41,552 bases of DNA, taken from contig JAFVPG010000166.1 of the NCBI GenBank assembly GCA_017505415.1, forward strand, positions 1-41,552, in the 5' to 3' direction. Below the pieces are notes generated by a model. That model was not told the origin of the DNA and did not search any database. It was given only the letters and a program-made list of their open reading frames with translations. The translations under genes and the position numbers were made by a program. The first letter of the stretch is position 1. Each line of letters opens with the position of its first letter. This document shows, in pieces, positions 7,534 to 17,059 of the stretch. This DNA comes from Lentisphaeria bacterium (GTDB taxonomy: Bacteria > Verrucomicrobiota > Lentisphaeria > Victivallales > Victivallaceae).

Positions 7534-10506
7534 ATGGATCACAGAATTGTTCTCTCTCCTCTTGAAAACTGGCGTGATGCCCGTGGCGAAGGCACCAAAA
7601 AACAGATCGAAAATTTCCTCAAAATCAACGTTGACAAAGTCGCTACCCGTGACGTCTACACAATTCATGCCGATATCAATGCCGATGATGCAGCAAAAAT
7701 CGCCGCCCTCCTCGTCAATCCCGTACTGCAATCATGGAAAGCCGGTGATGCCGCTTCCGAAAATGACAAAGCTCCCGCAACTCCCGACTTCATCGTAGTC
7801 ATCGGATTCAAACCCGGTGTCACCGACAACGTCGGACGTTCTGCCAAAGCCGCTGTTTCCGATATTCTCGGCAGAAAACTCGGCGAAAACGAACACGTTT
7901 TCAGCTCTGTCGAATACCTCCTTTACGGCAAAAATCTCACCGAAAATAATGCAAAAACCATCGGTGTCAAACTCCTCGGAAATGAACTCATTCAATCCGT
8001 TACCGTTCTGCCAGGCACAGAAATCAACAATATCCCACTCAATCTGCCTTTGATCGAAGGTTCAACTGCCGGTACAGTTCATGAATACAACCTCGAAGTT
8101 TCCGATGAAGGTCTTATGGAAATCAGCCGCAAAGGCACTCTCGCTCTGACTCTTGAGGAAATGAAATCAATTCAAAACTATTTCCGCAACGCCGTCGGCA
8201 GAAAAGAAGTCGGTCTCAACCAGAACCCCACCGACGTCGAACTCGAAGTACTCGCTCAGACTTGGTCTGAACACTGCAAACACAAAATCTTCTCCGCCGT
8301 CATTGATTACGAAAATGCTGAAACCGGCGAAAAAGAAACTATTGATTCCTGCTACAAATCTTTCGTCAAAAAAAGCACCAACGAAATCGCCGAAGAAGTC
8401 TACTGGCTCGTTTCCGTTTTCCACGACAACGCCGGTGTTATCGCTTTCAATGACAAAGTCGACCTCGTTTACAAAGTCGAAACTCACAACAGCCCCTCCG
8501 CTCTCGATCCTTACGGCGGCGCAATGACCGGTATTGTCGGCGTCAACCGTGACCCCATGGGAACTGGTCAGGGCGCAGAACTCCTCATCAACGTCTGGGG
8601 CTACTGCCTCGGTTCTCCCTTTACCGAAGATAAAGACGTTCCCGAAGGCCTGCTCCATCCCCGCCGCTTGCGTGACGGTATTCACAAAGGTGTTATCGAC
8701 GGCGGCAACCAGAGCGGCATCCCCTACGGCATGGGCTGGGAATATTTTGAAGACAGATACCTCGGCAAACCTCTCGTCTACTGCGGTACTGTCGGTCTGC
8801 TTCCCAAAAAGATCGGCAATGTCAAAGGTTCTGAAAAATCCATTAAAGACGGCGATCTCATCGTTATGGCAGGCGGCCGTATCGGTAAAGATGGTATCCA
8901 TGGTGCAACCTTCTCCAGTGAAGAACTTCACAAAGACAGTCCCGTTCAGGCTGTTCAGATCGGTGACCCCATCACCCAGAAAAAGATGTCAGACTTTATC
9001 TATGAAGCACGCAACAAAGGTCTTTACCGCTTCGTCACAGACAACGGTGCAGGCGGTCTCTCTTCCAGCGTCGGCGAAATGGCTGAACTCTGCGGCGGCT
9101 GCCGTATGGACCTTGCCAAAGCTCCGCTCAAATATGCCGGTTTAAATCCGTGGGAAATCCTCGTTTCCGAAGCTCAGGAACGTATGAGTTTCGCTGTTCC
9201 CAAAGAAAATATTGAAGAGTTCAAAGCTCTCGCCAAACTCCGTGATGTCGAAGTCACCGTCATGGGTGAATTTACCACCGACGGTAAATTCTGCATGACC
9301 TGGGGCGACAAAGTCGTTGCCAACCTCGACATAGACTTCATGCACGGCGGTTTGCCCAAACTTCATCTCAAAGCAAAATGGCAGACTCCGAAATTTGAAG
9401 AACCCTGTCTCTGCGGTCGTAAACTTGCCGATGACATCACTGCTATGGCAGGCAGATTGAACATTTGTTCCGATGAATTCAAAGCACGCCAGTATGACCA
9501 CGAAGTTAAAGGCTTGAGCGTCATTAAACCCTTCGTCGGCAAATGCCGCGACGTCCAGTCCGATGCAACTGTCACCATGGCAGAACAGCTCGGTACTGAA
9601 GGTATTGTCCTTTCCGGCGGTATTCTCCCCCGTTACAGTGACATTGATACCTACTGGATGACTGCTTCAATCATCGACCTTGCCATCCGCCGTATTATTG
9701 CTGTCGGCGGCAAACTCGGTCACATCGCAGGTCTTGACAACTTCTGCTGGCCCGATCCCGTTCAGAGTGAAAAAACTCCTGACGGCGAATACAAACTCGC
9801 CCAGCTCGTCCGTGCAAATCAGGCTCTTTACAACTTTACCAAACTTTTCAAAGTTCCCTGTATCTCCGGTAAGGACAGTATGAAGAACGATTCCACCAGA
9901 GGCGGCAAAAAGATTTCAATTCCGCCCTCAATTCTCTTCAGTGCGATTTCCAAAATGGACGATATTTCCAAAGCTGTAACTCTGGATTTCAAAAAGGCAG
10001 GCGACCTCGTCTATGTGATCGGTGATACCAAAAATGAATGCGGCGGCAGTGAATACTTCGCCATGCTCAATGCTACCGGCAACAACGTTCCCAAACTCGA
10101 TGCAGCCAAAGCCATCGAAATTTACACCAACGTTTCCAATGCCACCGAAGCAGAAATCATTCACTCTCTCACCACTCCCGCTCTCGGCGGTCTTGCCATG
10201 TCTTTTGCCCGTTCAGCAATGGGCGGCAGACTCGGCTGCACCATTGACTGCGCCAAGATCCCTGCAAGCGAAAAGATGAACTCTCTTGAACTTCTCTTCT
10301 CTGAAAGCAACAGCCGCTTCGTTGCAACTGTTTCTCCCGCAGATAAAGAAGCATTTGAAAAAGTTCTCGGCAACATTCCTTTCGCCTGTGTCGGTACTGT
10401 CGATGACAGCGATGAAATCAAATTTGTCAATACCTCTGAAGGTACATGCAGTGTCAAACTTGATGCTCTCATCAAGAATTACAAAGGCACTCTTGACCAG
10501 ATCTGA
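7534..10506 (+). CDS. purL: Phosphoribosylformylglycinamidine synthase, PurS-PurL fusion
   Basis: A 990-residue enzyme of purine synthesis that makes FGAM from FGAR, ATP and ammonia. The first 230 residues or so look like the PurS-like N-terminal region of large PurL proteins; the linker and two AIRS-like halves follow (TWSEHCKHKIFSAVI; THNSPSALDPYGGAMTGIV; DNGAGGLSSSVGEMAE; then SGKDSMKND and SLTTPALGGLAMSFARS in the second half). It ends at KGTLDQI, directly after the second AIRS half. The C-terminal glutaminase (PurQ) domain of the 1200-1300-residue single-chain enzymes is absent, so a separate PurQ must supply ammonia; none is in the window. The ATG at 7534 has AAAGGA nine bases upstream; a TTG at 7498 lacks a site. 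The downstream dus gene follows by 17 bp. Codon choice suggests strong expression. Confidence 0.93.
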   Translation: MDHRIVLSPLENWRDARGEGTKKQIENFLKINVDKVATRDVYTIHADINADDAAKIAALLVNPVLQSWKAGDAASENDKAPATPDFIVVIGFKPGVTDNVGRSAKAAVSDILGRKLGENEHVFSSVEYLLYGKNLTENNAKTIGVKLLGNELIQSVTVLPGTEINNIPLNLPLIEGSTAGTVHEYNLEVSDEGLMEISRKGTLALTLEEMKSIQNYFRNAVGRKEVGLNQNPTDVELEVLAQTWSEHCKHKIFSAVIDYENAETGEKETIDSCYKSFVKKSTNEIAEEVYWLVSVFHDNAGVIAFNDKVDLVYKVETHNSPSALDPYGGAMTGIVGVNRDPMGTGQGAELLINVWGYCLGSPFTEDKDVPEGLLHPRRLRDGIHKGVIDGGNQSGIPYGMGWEYFEDRYLGKPLVYCGTVGLLPKKIGNVKGSEKSIKDGDLIVMAGGRIGKDGIHGATFSSEELHKDSPVQAVQIGDPITQKKMSDFIYEARNKGLYRFVTDNGAGGLSSSVGEMAELCGGCRMDLAKAPLKYAGLNPWEILVSEAQERMSFAVPKENIEEFKALAKLRDVEVTVMGEFTTDGKFCMTWGDKVVANLDIDFMHGGLPKLHLKAKWQTPKFEEPCLCGRKLADDITAMAGRLNICSDEFKARQYDHEVKGLSVIKPFVGKCRDVQSDATVTMAEQLGTEGIVLSGGILPRYSDIDTYWMTASIIDLAIRRIIAVGGKLGHIAGLDNFCWPDPVQSEKTPDGEYKLAQLVRANQALYNFTKLFKVPCISGKDSMKNDSTRGGKKISIPPSILFSAISKMDDISKAVTLDFKKAGDLVYVIGDTKNECGGSEYFAMLNATGNNVPKLDAAKAIEIYTNVSNATEAEIIHSLTTPALGGLAMSFARSAMGGRLGCTIDCAKIPASEKMNSLELLFSESNSRFVATVSPADKEAFEKVLGNIPFACVGTVDDSDEIKFVNTSEGTCSVKLDALIKNYKGTLDQI

Positions 10507-10523
10507 TTTTAAGGAAGAACATT

Positions 10524-11486
10524 TTGAGCCGCATCGAAATTTATCCCGGAAATGCGCTGATAATGGCGCCGCTTTCGGGTTTTACCGATGCGGCATACCG
10601 CCGTTCTCTTTACAGACACGGCTGTAAGTTTGCATTTACTGAGATGGTTGATGTCAGCGCAATGGCGTACAGGACTCAATCATCTTTTTTCATGCTAAAG
10701 CGGTCAGAAGAGGATAAATTTCTCGGCTGTCAGCTGGTCGGAAGTTCCGTTGAGCATGCAAAAATCGCCATGCAGGAACTGAAAGCATACGATTTTGATG
10801 TGATTGACCTGAATCTCGGCTGTCCCGTTCCCAAAGTTGCCAAAAAAGGCGCAGGTGCCGCACTCGGCAGAAATTTTGAACTTGCCAAAGCCATATTCTC
10901 CGTCATTGCTGACAATGCCAAATGTCCGGTTACTGCCAAACTGCGCATTGTTGATGCCGACGATGTCGAACCGACTCTGCAACTCGTCAAAATGCTCGAA
11001 GATTGCGGAGCAAGTGCAATCACAATTCATGGCAGAATCAAAGAGGCATTTTATTCCGGTCCGGTAGATTTTGAACAGATACGCCTCTGCCGCGAAACTC
11101 TTTCCATCCCGGTAATTGCCAATGGCGGAGTAATGAATTTTGACAATTACTCTGAAATCAGAGAGCAGACGGGATGTGACAAAGTCATGCTTGCACGGGG
11201 GGCGATGGGTAATCCGTGGCTTTTTGACGAACTGCAAAATAATAAAACTTTTGAACGTCCTGATGTCTTTGAACTTGCCGAAGAGATAAGACTGCATATC
11301 ACTGATACCTGTAATCTTTACGGTGAAGATCAGGGAATGAAACTTTCCCGGAAAATCGTTCACGACTATCTCAAAGGCAGAGGATTCAAAAGTTCGTACC
11401 GTGCAGAAGCCTCTCAAATGGCTCAACTTGAAGATTTACACAATTTATTGAAAAAATTATGCGATGAGTACGGAAATAAACCTTGA
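10524..11486 (+). CDS. dus: tRNA-dihydrouridine synthase
   Basis: A 320-residue FMN enzyme that reduces uridine to dihydrouridine in tRNA. The TIM-barrel signatures are clear: MAPLSGFTDAAYRR at the N-terminus, LNLGCPVPKVAKKGAGAAL with the catalytic Cys, KLRI, ITIHGRIKEAFYSG, IPVIANGGV and ARGAMGNPWLF for flavin binding, then a short helical C-terminal domain. The start is a TTG at 10524, seven bases after AAGGAAG; the N-terminus MSRIEIYPGNALIMAPLSG is of normal length. It is co-transcribed with purL (17 bp gap). Which Dus subfamily (DusB-like seems most likely) cannot be fixed from motifs alone. Confidence 0.92.
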   Translation: MSRIEIYPGNALIMAPLSGFTDAAYRRSLYRHGCKFAFTEMVDVSAMAYRTQSSFFMLKRSEEDKFLGCQLVGSSVEHAKIAMQELKAYDFDVIDLNLGCPVPKVAKKGAGAALGRNFELAKAIFSVIADNAKCPVTAKLRIVDADDVEPTLQLVKMLEDCGASAITIHGRIKEAFYSGPVDFEQIRLCRETLSIPVIANGGVMNFDNYSEIREQTGCDKVMLARGAMGNPWLFDELQNNKTFERPDVFELAEEIRLHITDTCNLYGEDQGMKLSRKIVHDYLKGRGFKSSYRAEASQMAQLEDLHNLLKKLCDEYGNKP

Positions 11487-11535
11487 AAAATAAAATTATG
11501 AGTGTATTTTCTTATATCAGAAAAGGAGTTTGAAT

Positions 11536-11916
11536 ATGAAATATTTTTATCTGCTGATTTTTGCATTGCTGACATTTTTTACATCCGGCTGTACCACCAT
11601 GCTTCCTGCAGAAGATATAAAGATTTATGAAGTCTGCAAAGAGGAAATAGCTGTTTTGAAGAATCCGAAAATTCCGTCACACAGCAAGGAAAAATATGAA
11701 GCGGCACTTTCTCTCTGCAAAAAAGTCGATTTCAGCTACACCCGCACAGTCAAATTTTTGAGTACGATTTTTCTTGAATCCGATGCTCGCGTAAATAATC
11801 AGGGATACGGCAACATGATTATCATCATGTATTATCCCTACGAAGACAAATTTGTGAGCTTTGAATTTCACCGTTACAAAAATCATATCCTGCGCTCGAA
11901 CATCAGATATAAATAA
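11536..11916 (+). CDS. Small putative lipoprotein of unknown function
   Basis: A 126-residue protein with a lipoprotein signal: MKYFYLLIFALLTFFTSGC, in which SGC with preceding hydrophobic core resembles a lipobox (Cys19), although the -3 residue is Thr rather than Leu. The mature part is small, charged and has a hydrophobic strand (GNMIIIMYYPYEDKF) and a basic end. I recognise no family. The ATG at 11536 has AAAAGGAG seven bases upstream, which is why I do not use a TTG at 11530. It sits between dus and the lipoate ligase gene; a weak promoter (TTGAAA, 16 bases, TATTTT) may lie at 11484-11511. Confidence 0.7.
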   Translation: MKYFYLLIFALLTFFTSGCTTMLPAEDIKIYEVCKEEIAVLKNPKIPSHSKEKYEAALSLCKKVDFSYTRTVKFLSTIFLESDARVNNQGYGNMIIIMYYPYEDKFVSFEFHRYKNHILRSNIRYK

Positions 11917-11936
11917 TTGTACATAAACACTTTATC

Positions 11937-12926
11937 ATGACTCGATTCTTCTATCAAAAAACCACTGACAGTGCATTCAATCTGGCACTGGAAGAATTGC
12001 TGGTGCGGGAATCTGATGAGGAAATATTCTATCTCTGGCAGAATGCTCCGGCAGTCATTATCGGCAGAAATCAGAATACACTGGCAGAAATAAATTCCGA
12101 TTTTATCCGTGCCAAAAATATCAATGTCACCAGACGCAACACCGGCGGCGGTGCAGTTTATCATGATCTCGGCAATATAAATTACAGTTATATAACCAAT
12201 TTTGAAGAAGGAAAAAGCATAAACTTCGCCGATTTTGCAATTCCAATAATAAAAACTCTTGCAGAATCCGGCATACATGCTGAATTTTCCGGCAGAAATG
12301 ATATTCTTATCGATGGTAAAAAAATTTCCGGCAGTGCGCAGAGCCGCATCGGCAGCCGCATACTTTTTCACGGAACTATGCTTTTTGACGTCAATATTGA
12401 AGATTTAGTCAATTCCCTCAATGTCAGCGGCATCAAAATATCCGGCAAAGGCATTGCCTCTGTCCGTTCCAGAGTTACAAATATTAAAGAACATTTTTCT
12501 CAAAACATTAATGTTAAAGATTTTATAAATTCAATATCAACATCTCTCCGGCGGCAATTCAATGTAACTCAAGACTATGTTGTCCCCGAAAAAATTATAC
12601 AGGAAGCTGAAAAACTGGCACAGACCAAATATCGTACATGGGAATGGAATTACGGCAACTCCCCGGAATTTAACTATGAAAAAAGCAGTAAATTCACCGG
12701 CGGCAATGTAACTTTGCAGCTGGATATTCAAAAAGGAAAAATCCTCAATGCGAAATTCAACGGTGATTTTTTCTCCCGTCAGGATGTATCACTGCTTGAA
12801 AAAACTCTCGAAAACGCAGAAATTTCAACAGATAATATCTCCATCCTTCTGGATTCCCTGCCCATCTCAGAAATGTTTCTCAACATAACTTCCGCAGAAA
12901 TCCTCTCCCTCTTCCCCGCTGTATAA
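11937..12926 (+). CDS. lplA: Lipoate-protein ligase A
   Basis: A 329-residue enzyme that adenylates lipoate and attaches it to lipoyl domains of 2-oxoacid dehydrogenase or glycine cleavage proteins. The catalytic domain carries VIIGRNQNT, the signature RRNTGGGAVYHDLGNINYSY, and GRNDILIDGKKISGSAQ with the lysine expected to contact the lipoyl-AMP. The last 85 residues or so are the small accessory domain of long LplA proteins (GNVTLQLDIQKGKILNAKF). No strong ribosome binding site precedes the ATG at 11937; the preceding gene ends 20 bp before, so translation may be partly coupled. No lipoyl-protein genes are nearby. Confidence 0.92.
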   Translation: MTRFFYQKTTDSAFNLALEELLVRESDEEIFYLWQNAPAVIIGRNQNTLAEINSDFIRAKNINVTRRNTGGGAVYHDLGNINYSYITNFEEGKSINFADFAIPIIKTLAESGIHAEFSGRNDILIDGKKISGSAQSRIGSRILFHGTMLFDVNIEDLVNSLNVSGIKISGKGIASVRSRVTNIKEHFSQNINVKDFINSISTSLRRQFNVTQDYVVPEKIIQEAEKLAQTKYRTWEWNYGNSPEFNYEKSSKFTGGNVTLQLDIQKGKILNAKFNGDFFSRQDVSLLEKTLENAEISTDNISILLDSLPISEMFLNITSAEILSLFPAV

Positions 12927-12932
12927 TATATT

Positions 12933-13946
12933 TTAGAAAAGTTTCAATTCAACCAATAAGCGCAATATTTGCAATTTATAAATAAAACTTTTTCTGTAAG
13001 ATTTATGCTTGAAAATTTTACATGCCAGAAAACAAGTCAAAGGAAAACTCTGTTTACAAACCGGAAAAAGTTTCTCATAAAAAAAATCAGACAAACCGCT
13101 GTAACTCAAATCTCTTGTCGCCGGATCAAATTTCCGCATTTGCAATGCTATACGGAAAAATCTGCGCAAAACAAGATAATTCATAGCTTTTGCAGTCTTA
13201 AGATTACAATTACTGCCGGCAATTTCAGAAATCTTTTCCAAAGCCAGATTATGCTGTGCGAAATGCCACGGAAAAACCGGAATATACTCTGTAATTTTCT
13301 CTGTTTGTGCAGGCGGCGGAGTCTTGAATATTTCAGGATTGCAATGACGGTAAAGATAACCGGCAAAATCAATTTCGCACAAATGTTCCGCTCTGCTTAT
13401 TGCCATATTCAAAAAAACCAAATCTTCATATATCTTAAGTTCCGGCACAAATTTTATTCCCTGCAAAATTTCACGTTTATAAATACGATTCCAAATAGAA
13501 CGGGCTTTGAAACAATAATATTTTTTATTCGACATCCTGCCATTGAAAACAACTTTTTCAGCCGCAGAATCTTCATATTCAATACGTTTAAAAGTCGATG
13601 ACACAATATCCGCTCCACTTGCTTCAGCACATTGCAGCATAACTTCATAGTAATTTGGAGCGACCATGTCATCGGCATCAACAAAACCTATATAATCTCC
13701 CTGAGCCGCCGCCAGCGCAGTATTTCTGGCAGCAGAAACACCCTGATTGACCTCATGAGTAATAACTTTCAACCGTTCATCATTTTTTGCCATTTCATAA
13801 AGGAACTCTCCGCTGCTGCCGGGACTTGCATCATTGACACAAATAAGCTCCAAATCACGTTCCGTCTGCGCAAGCACACTCTCTATTGACAAACGGACAA
13901 CCCGTTCCTCTTTATTATAAAATGGCATGATGATTGACAAACGCAT
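12933..13946 (-). CDS. Family 2 glycosyltransferase (downstream copy)
   Basis: A 337-residue GT-A fold glycosyltransferase. It starts MRLSIIMPFYNKEERV, has the nucleotide-sugar motifs ICVNDASPGSSGEFL and NQGVSAARNTAL, and the metal-binding FVDADDMVAPNYYE. The C-terminal part is helical and basic, ending KLQILRLLVELKLF, and may touch the membrane. It is a paralogue of the gene just upstream: both share the order of motifs and the same QILRLL-x-EL tail. ATG 13946 is chosen because AGAGG precedes it; it begins 2 bp after the stop of the upstream copy. The acceptor is unknown; a cell-surface polysaccharide or LPS is plausible. Confidence 0.85.
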   Translation of the reverse strand: MRLSIIMPFYNKEERVVRLSIESVLAQTERDLELICVNDASPGSSGEFLYEMAKNDERLKVITHEVNQGVSAARNTALAAAQGDYIGFVDADDMVAPNYYEVMLQCAEASGADIVSSTFKRIEYEDSAAEKVVFNGRMSNKKYYCFKARSIWNRIYKREILQGIKFVPELKIYEDLVFLNMAISRAEHLCEIDFAGYLYRHCNPEIFKTPPPAQTEKITEYIPVFPWHFAQHNLALEKISEIAGSNCNLKTAKAMNYLVLRRFFRIALQMRKFDPATRDLSYSGLSDFFYEKLFPVCKQSFPLTCFLACKIFKHKSYRKSFIYKLQILRLLVELKLF

Positions 13947-13948
13947 TA

Positions 13949-15034
13949 TCAACCTCTTACATGTTTCAATTTCAACTGAAATTTAGCAAAAGTTTTGCTG
14001 ATATGATAGCCAATATAACGCAATTCAAAAAGCAGTCTCAAGATTTGAACTCTGAAGAAAAAACCTTTGCACATCTTATTGTCTGAAAAAATTCTGCTCA
14101 TCATTTTTTCAAAAAACTTATGGGAATTTAACGCAACTTCCTGTACAACTCCGATATAATGAGTACGGAGATTTTCATAAAGTTCAACATAAACTGCAGC
14201 ATCCATTTTTCTGAATCCGAATGCAGAACGCATATAGCGGCGGATCACCATGTATGAGACAAATGAACGCTCTGCATCTGTTTTGCACGTTTCAAAAAGT
14301 TTGGCAAAACCGTCAATCGTAATACGGGTCATACCATAAAAATGCTGCGGAATATTACGGTTGTTGCGGGCAGGAACTTTTTTCTCATTTTCTGCAAAAA
14401 TTCTGCCGATACGATAAAAATATCCCGGAAAATCTATATCTACGGTTCGTTTGCATCTTATCAGATATTGATGTATGAAAAGTAAATCACTGCCGCGTGA
14501 CAGCAATCTTTCAAAACGCAAATCTCCGATAGTTTCAAGTTTGAAAATACGGCAGACAAATTTCTGACGGAAAAGTTTCCTGGTCGCAAGCGGTCTCGCC
14601 AAAGTCAGATAACGGTCAATTTTCAAATTATTCTGAAATTCCACTGTTTCGCCGTCATGGAACTCACGAATATCACAAGTCACCATATCCGCATCATAAT
14701 ATTCCATCACACCGCACATGATTTCAAGATAATTATCAGGAATAAGATCATCCGGATCAAACATAGTAAAATATTTGCCCGTTGATTCCTCAATAGAAAC
14801 ATTCCGTACTCCGGCAAGTCCCATATTCTCTGCATTAGTGATAATGCGGAAACGACTGTCTTTCGCAGCATATTCTTCCAATATTCCAACAGTATAATCG
14901 TCAGGAGACTGGTCATTTATCAACAAAAATTCTGCATTTTTATAAGTCTGACGCAACAGACAATCCAACCCCTCACGCAAAATACGCTGAGGAATACCAT
15001 ACACAGCAAACAGAACACTGACTTTTTCTGACAT
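13949..15034 (-). CDS. Family 2 glycosyltransferase (upstream copy)
   Basis: A 361-residue GT-A fold glycosyltransferase starting MSEKVSVLFAVYGIPQRIL. Donor-site motifs are LLINDQSPDDYTVGIL and ENMGLAGVRNVSI, and the metal motif appears as MFDPDDLIPDNYLE, DPDD in place of DADD. The C-terminus is basic and ends with an amphipathic stretch (RVQILRLLFELRYIGYHIS) that is nearly repeated in the downstream paralogue. AAGGAT lies seven bases before the ATG. It follows ribD by 18 bp and closes the long thrS-led cluster together with its copy. Function is probably in surface glycan assembly, with no direct link to the housekeeping genes before it. Confidence 0.85.
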   Translation of the reverse strand: MSEKVSVLFAVYGIPQRILREGLDCLLRQTYKNAEFLLINDQSPDDYTVGILEEYAAKDSRFRIITNAENMGLAGVRNVSIEESTGKYFTMFDPDDLIPDNYLEIMCGVMEYYDADMVTCDIREFHDGETVEFQNNLKIDRYLTLARPLATRKLFRQKFVCRIFKLETIGDLRFERLLSRGSDLLFIHQYLIRCKRTVDIDFPGYFYRIGRIFAENEKKVPARNNRNIPQHFYGMTRITIDGFAKLFETCKTDAERSFVSYMVIRRYMRSAFGFRKMDAAVYVELYENLRTHYIGVVQEVALNSHKFFEKMMSRIFSDNKMCKGFFFRVQILRLLFELRYIGYHISKTFAKFQLKLKHVRG

Positions 15035-15052
15035 ATATAAATCCTTTTCAAC

Positions 15053-16108
15053 TTATTCAGATTTTTTCACATCACCGCATATACCGACATCTTTTCCCAA
15101 TGTCAGAACTTCCATATTTTCCAATTTACACAGATTTTCAAGATCAAGCGGCGACTTGCCGCCTATTGCACTTATACTGTCTTTGCCGCCCATGATTTTC
15201 GGTGCAATATGAAATTCAACTCGATCGACAACTCCGGCATTCAAGGCAGAAGCCGCCAATTCAGAACCGCCTTCAATAAAAAGTGAAGTTATTTTACGTT
15301 TAGCAAGATTCTGCAAAAACAACTCCCATTTTTCACCTGTAGAAACATCAACTATTTCAAAATCTCCTACCGCATCAACATCGCCGTAAAGTTTCTCCAA
15401 CTCATTACGTGTCATAGTTTCAGAAGCAATGAATCTCGACATTTTCCGCTCAAAAAGCGTACCGTCGGCATTGCGGGCAAAAAGTATCGGCAAATCCTTA
15501 CGCACCGTATTTGCACCAACCATTATCGCATCAAATCCTCTGCGCAAATACTGTACACGTTCCCGTGCCTCCGCTCCGGTTATAAATTTTGAACACCCAT
15601 TGGCACAGGCAATTTTTCCATCCAGCGTAATGCCCATTTTCAAAAGAACATAAGGACGGTCACTTGTAATATACTTGAAAAAAATACGATTGAGTTCCCG
15701 GCACTCTTTTTCACAAACGCCGACTTCATATTTGATTCCGTGTTCATCAAAAATTTTCAATGCACGTCCCGCATGTGCAGGATTAGGGTCAAGAGTACCG
15801 ATCGAAACAAAACTGAACTTCCGTGAACAAATCAATTCAGTACATGGCGGAGTCTTTCCATAAGTACAGCATGGTTCGAGAGTTACATAAATTTCCGCGC
15901 CTTCGCAACTGTAACCCTCTGCTTCGGCATTCCGCACTGCTTCGACTTCTGCATGCGGCATTCCGCATTGATGATGATAACCTCTGCCGAGTATTTTTCC
16001 ATCCCGGACAACAACCGCACCGACTAACGGATTCGGCGACACATAACCATAGCCTTTACGTGCCTCTTCCAGAGCGATCTGCATCCATTGTTCGTGTGCG
16101 GAAGACAT
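15053..16108 (-). CDS. ribD: Bifunctional riboflavin biosynthesis protein RibD
   Basis: A 351-residue fusion that deaminates and then reduces the pyrimidine intermediate in riboflavin synthesis. The N-terminal deaminase has the zinc ligands H52-A-E54 (PHAEVEAV) and C80 and C89 (EPCCTYGKTPPC). The reductase begins near residue 148 (RPYVLLKMGITLDGKIA), with NADPH/substrate motifs AIMVGANTVRKDLP and SLFIEGGSELA. The start has GGAG five bases before it and lies 2 bp after the ftsY stop, so the two are tightly coupled. ribH is three genes upstream in the same unit and ribE is about 22 kb away in the window. Confidence 0.95.
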   Translation of the reverse strand: MSSAHEQWMQIALEEARKGYGYVSPNPLVGAVVVRDGKILGRGYHHQCGMPHAEVEAVRNAEAEGYSCEGAEIYVTLEPCCTYGKTPPCTELICSRKFSFVSIGTLDPNPAHAGRALKIFDEHGIKYEVGVCEKECRELNRIFFKYITSDRPYVLLKMGITLDGKIACANGCSKFITGAEARERVQYLRRGFDAIMVGANTVRKDLPILFARNADGTLFERKMSRFIASETMTRNELEKLYGDVDAVGDFEIVDVSTGEKWELFLQNLAKRKITSLFIEGGSELAASALNAGVVDRVEFHIAPKIMGGKDSISAIGGKSPLDLENLCKLENMEVLTLGKDVGICGDVKKSE

Positions 16109-16110
16109 TT

Positions 16111-17043
16111 TTACTCCGTTATTTCATGCTCAAAAAGAGCTTTTGCATACATATCAGCATCGAATCTCTGCAAATCTTCAGGAGCTTCACCGAGACCGGC
16201 AAAAAAGCAGGGCAATTCAAATTTTTTCTGCAAAGCAACAGCCATTCCGCCTTTACCGCTGCCATCGAGTTTGGTAAGTACAATCCCGGTCAGATTGGCG
16301 GTTGCTGAAAACTTCTCCGCCTGACTCAAAGCATTCGCTCCGATACTGGCATCGACAGTCAGCCATGTTTCATGCGGCGCACCGGGCAGAACTTTATTTA
16401 TTGAACGGCATATTTTGGCAAGTTCCTCCATCAGATTCTTCTGATTATGCTGTCTGCCGGCAGTATCTATAAGCAAATAATCCGCTTTTTCAGCAATGGC
16501 AGTTTTCACAGCATCAAAAGCAACTCCGGAAGGATCAGCGCCATTTTTGGAAGAAACAAGCAGCGCTCCACTGCGTTCACTCCACAATGTAAGCTGTTCA
16601 TTGGCTGCGGCACGGAAAGTATCACATGAGCCGAGAACAACTTTTTTGCCTTCATTACGGAGCAGATTGGCAAGTTTTCCGACAGTAGTTGTTTTGCCGG
16701 AACCATTTACACCTACAAACAGAATAACTGTCGGCATTCCGTCAGCACCATGATTCAATTCACGCATATTGCGTTTGAGAATAGCTGCAACATGAGCGGA
16801 AGCGATTTCATAAATATCTTCGGAACTTTTTATCTTGCCGCGCTGATACTCATCTTTGAGTGTATCAGCAATATCCGTTGCCGCCGCCACGCCGAAGTCA
16901 TAAGAAATGAGCATATCACCCAGCATCTCAAAAACAGATGAGTCCCACTCTTTTACACCGCCGAAAAGTGAACTTATAGTACGTCCGACCTTGACAGAAC
17001 TTTTCTCCAAACCTTTTTTGAAAATAGAAAATATCGAAGCCAT
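16111..17043 (-). CDS. ftsY: Signal recognition particle receptor FtsY
   Basis: A 310-residue SRP-type GTPase that docks ribosome-SRP complexes at the membrane. N domain to about residue 95, then the G domain: GVNGSGKTTTVGKLA (P-loop), SCDTFRAAANEQL, LIDTAGRQHNQ, TKLDGSGKGG and the closing FAGLGEAPEDLQRFD. The acidic A domain of enterobacterial FtsY is absent; the N-terminus is a short basic helix (MASIFSIFKKGLEKS), as in minimal FtsY proteins. AAAAGG lies before the ATG. It follows nusB by 16 bp. Confidence 0.96.
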   Translation of the reverse strand: MASIFSIFKKGLEKSSVKVGRTISSLFGGVKEWDSSVFEMLGDMLISYDFGVAAATDIADTLKDEYQRGKIKSSEDIYEIASAHVAAILKRNMRELNHGADGMPTVILFVGVNGSGKTTTVGKLANLLRNEGKKVVLGSCDTFRAAANEQLTLWSERSGALLVSSKNGADPSGVAFDAVKTAIAEKADYLLIDTAGRQHNQKNLMEELAKICRSINKVLPGAPHETWLTVDASIGANALSQAEKFSATANLTGIVLTKLDGSGKGGMAVALQKKFELPCFFAGLGEAPEDLQRFDADMYAKALFEHEITE

Positions 17044-17059
17044 GAGTTATCCTTTTAGC

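Noticed and set aside
8167-8931. Open frame opposite purL on the minus strand
   Set aside because: It is explained by codon bias of purL, which has strong family motifs throughout.
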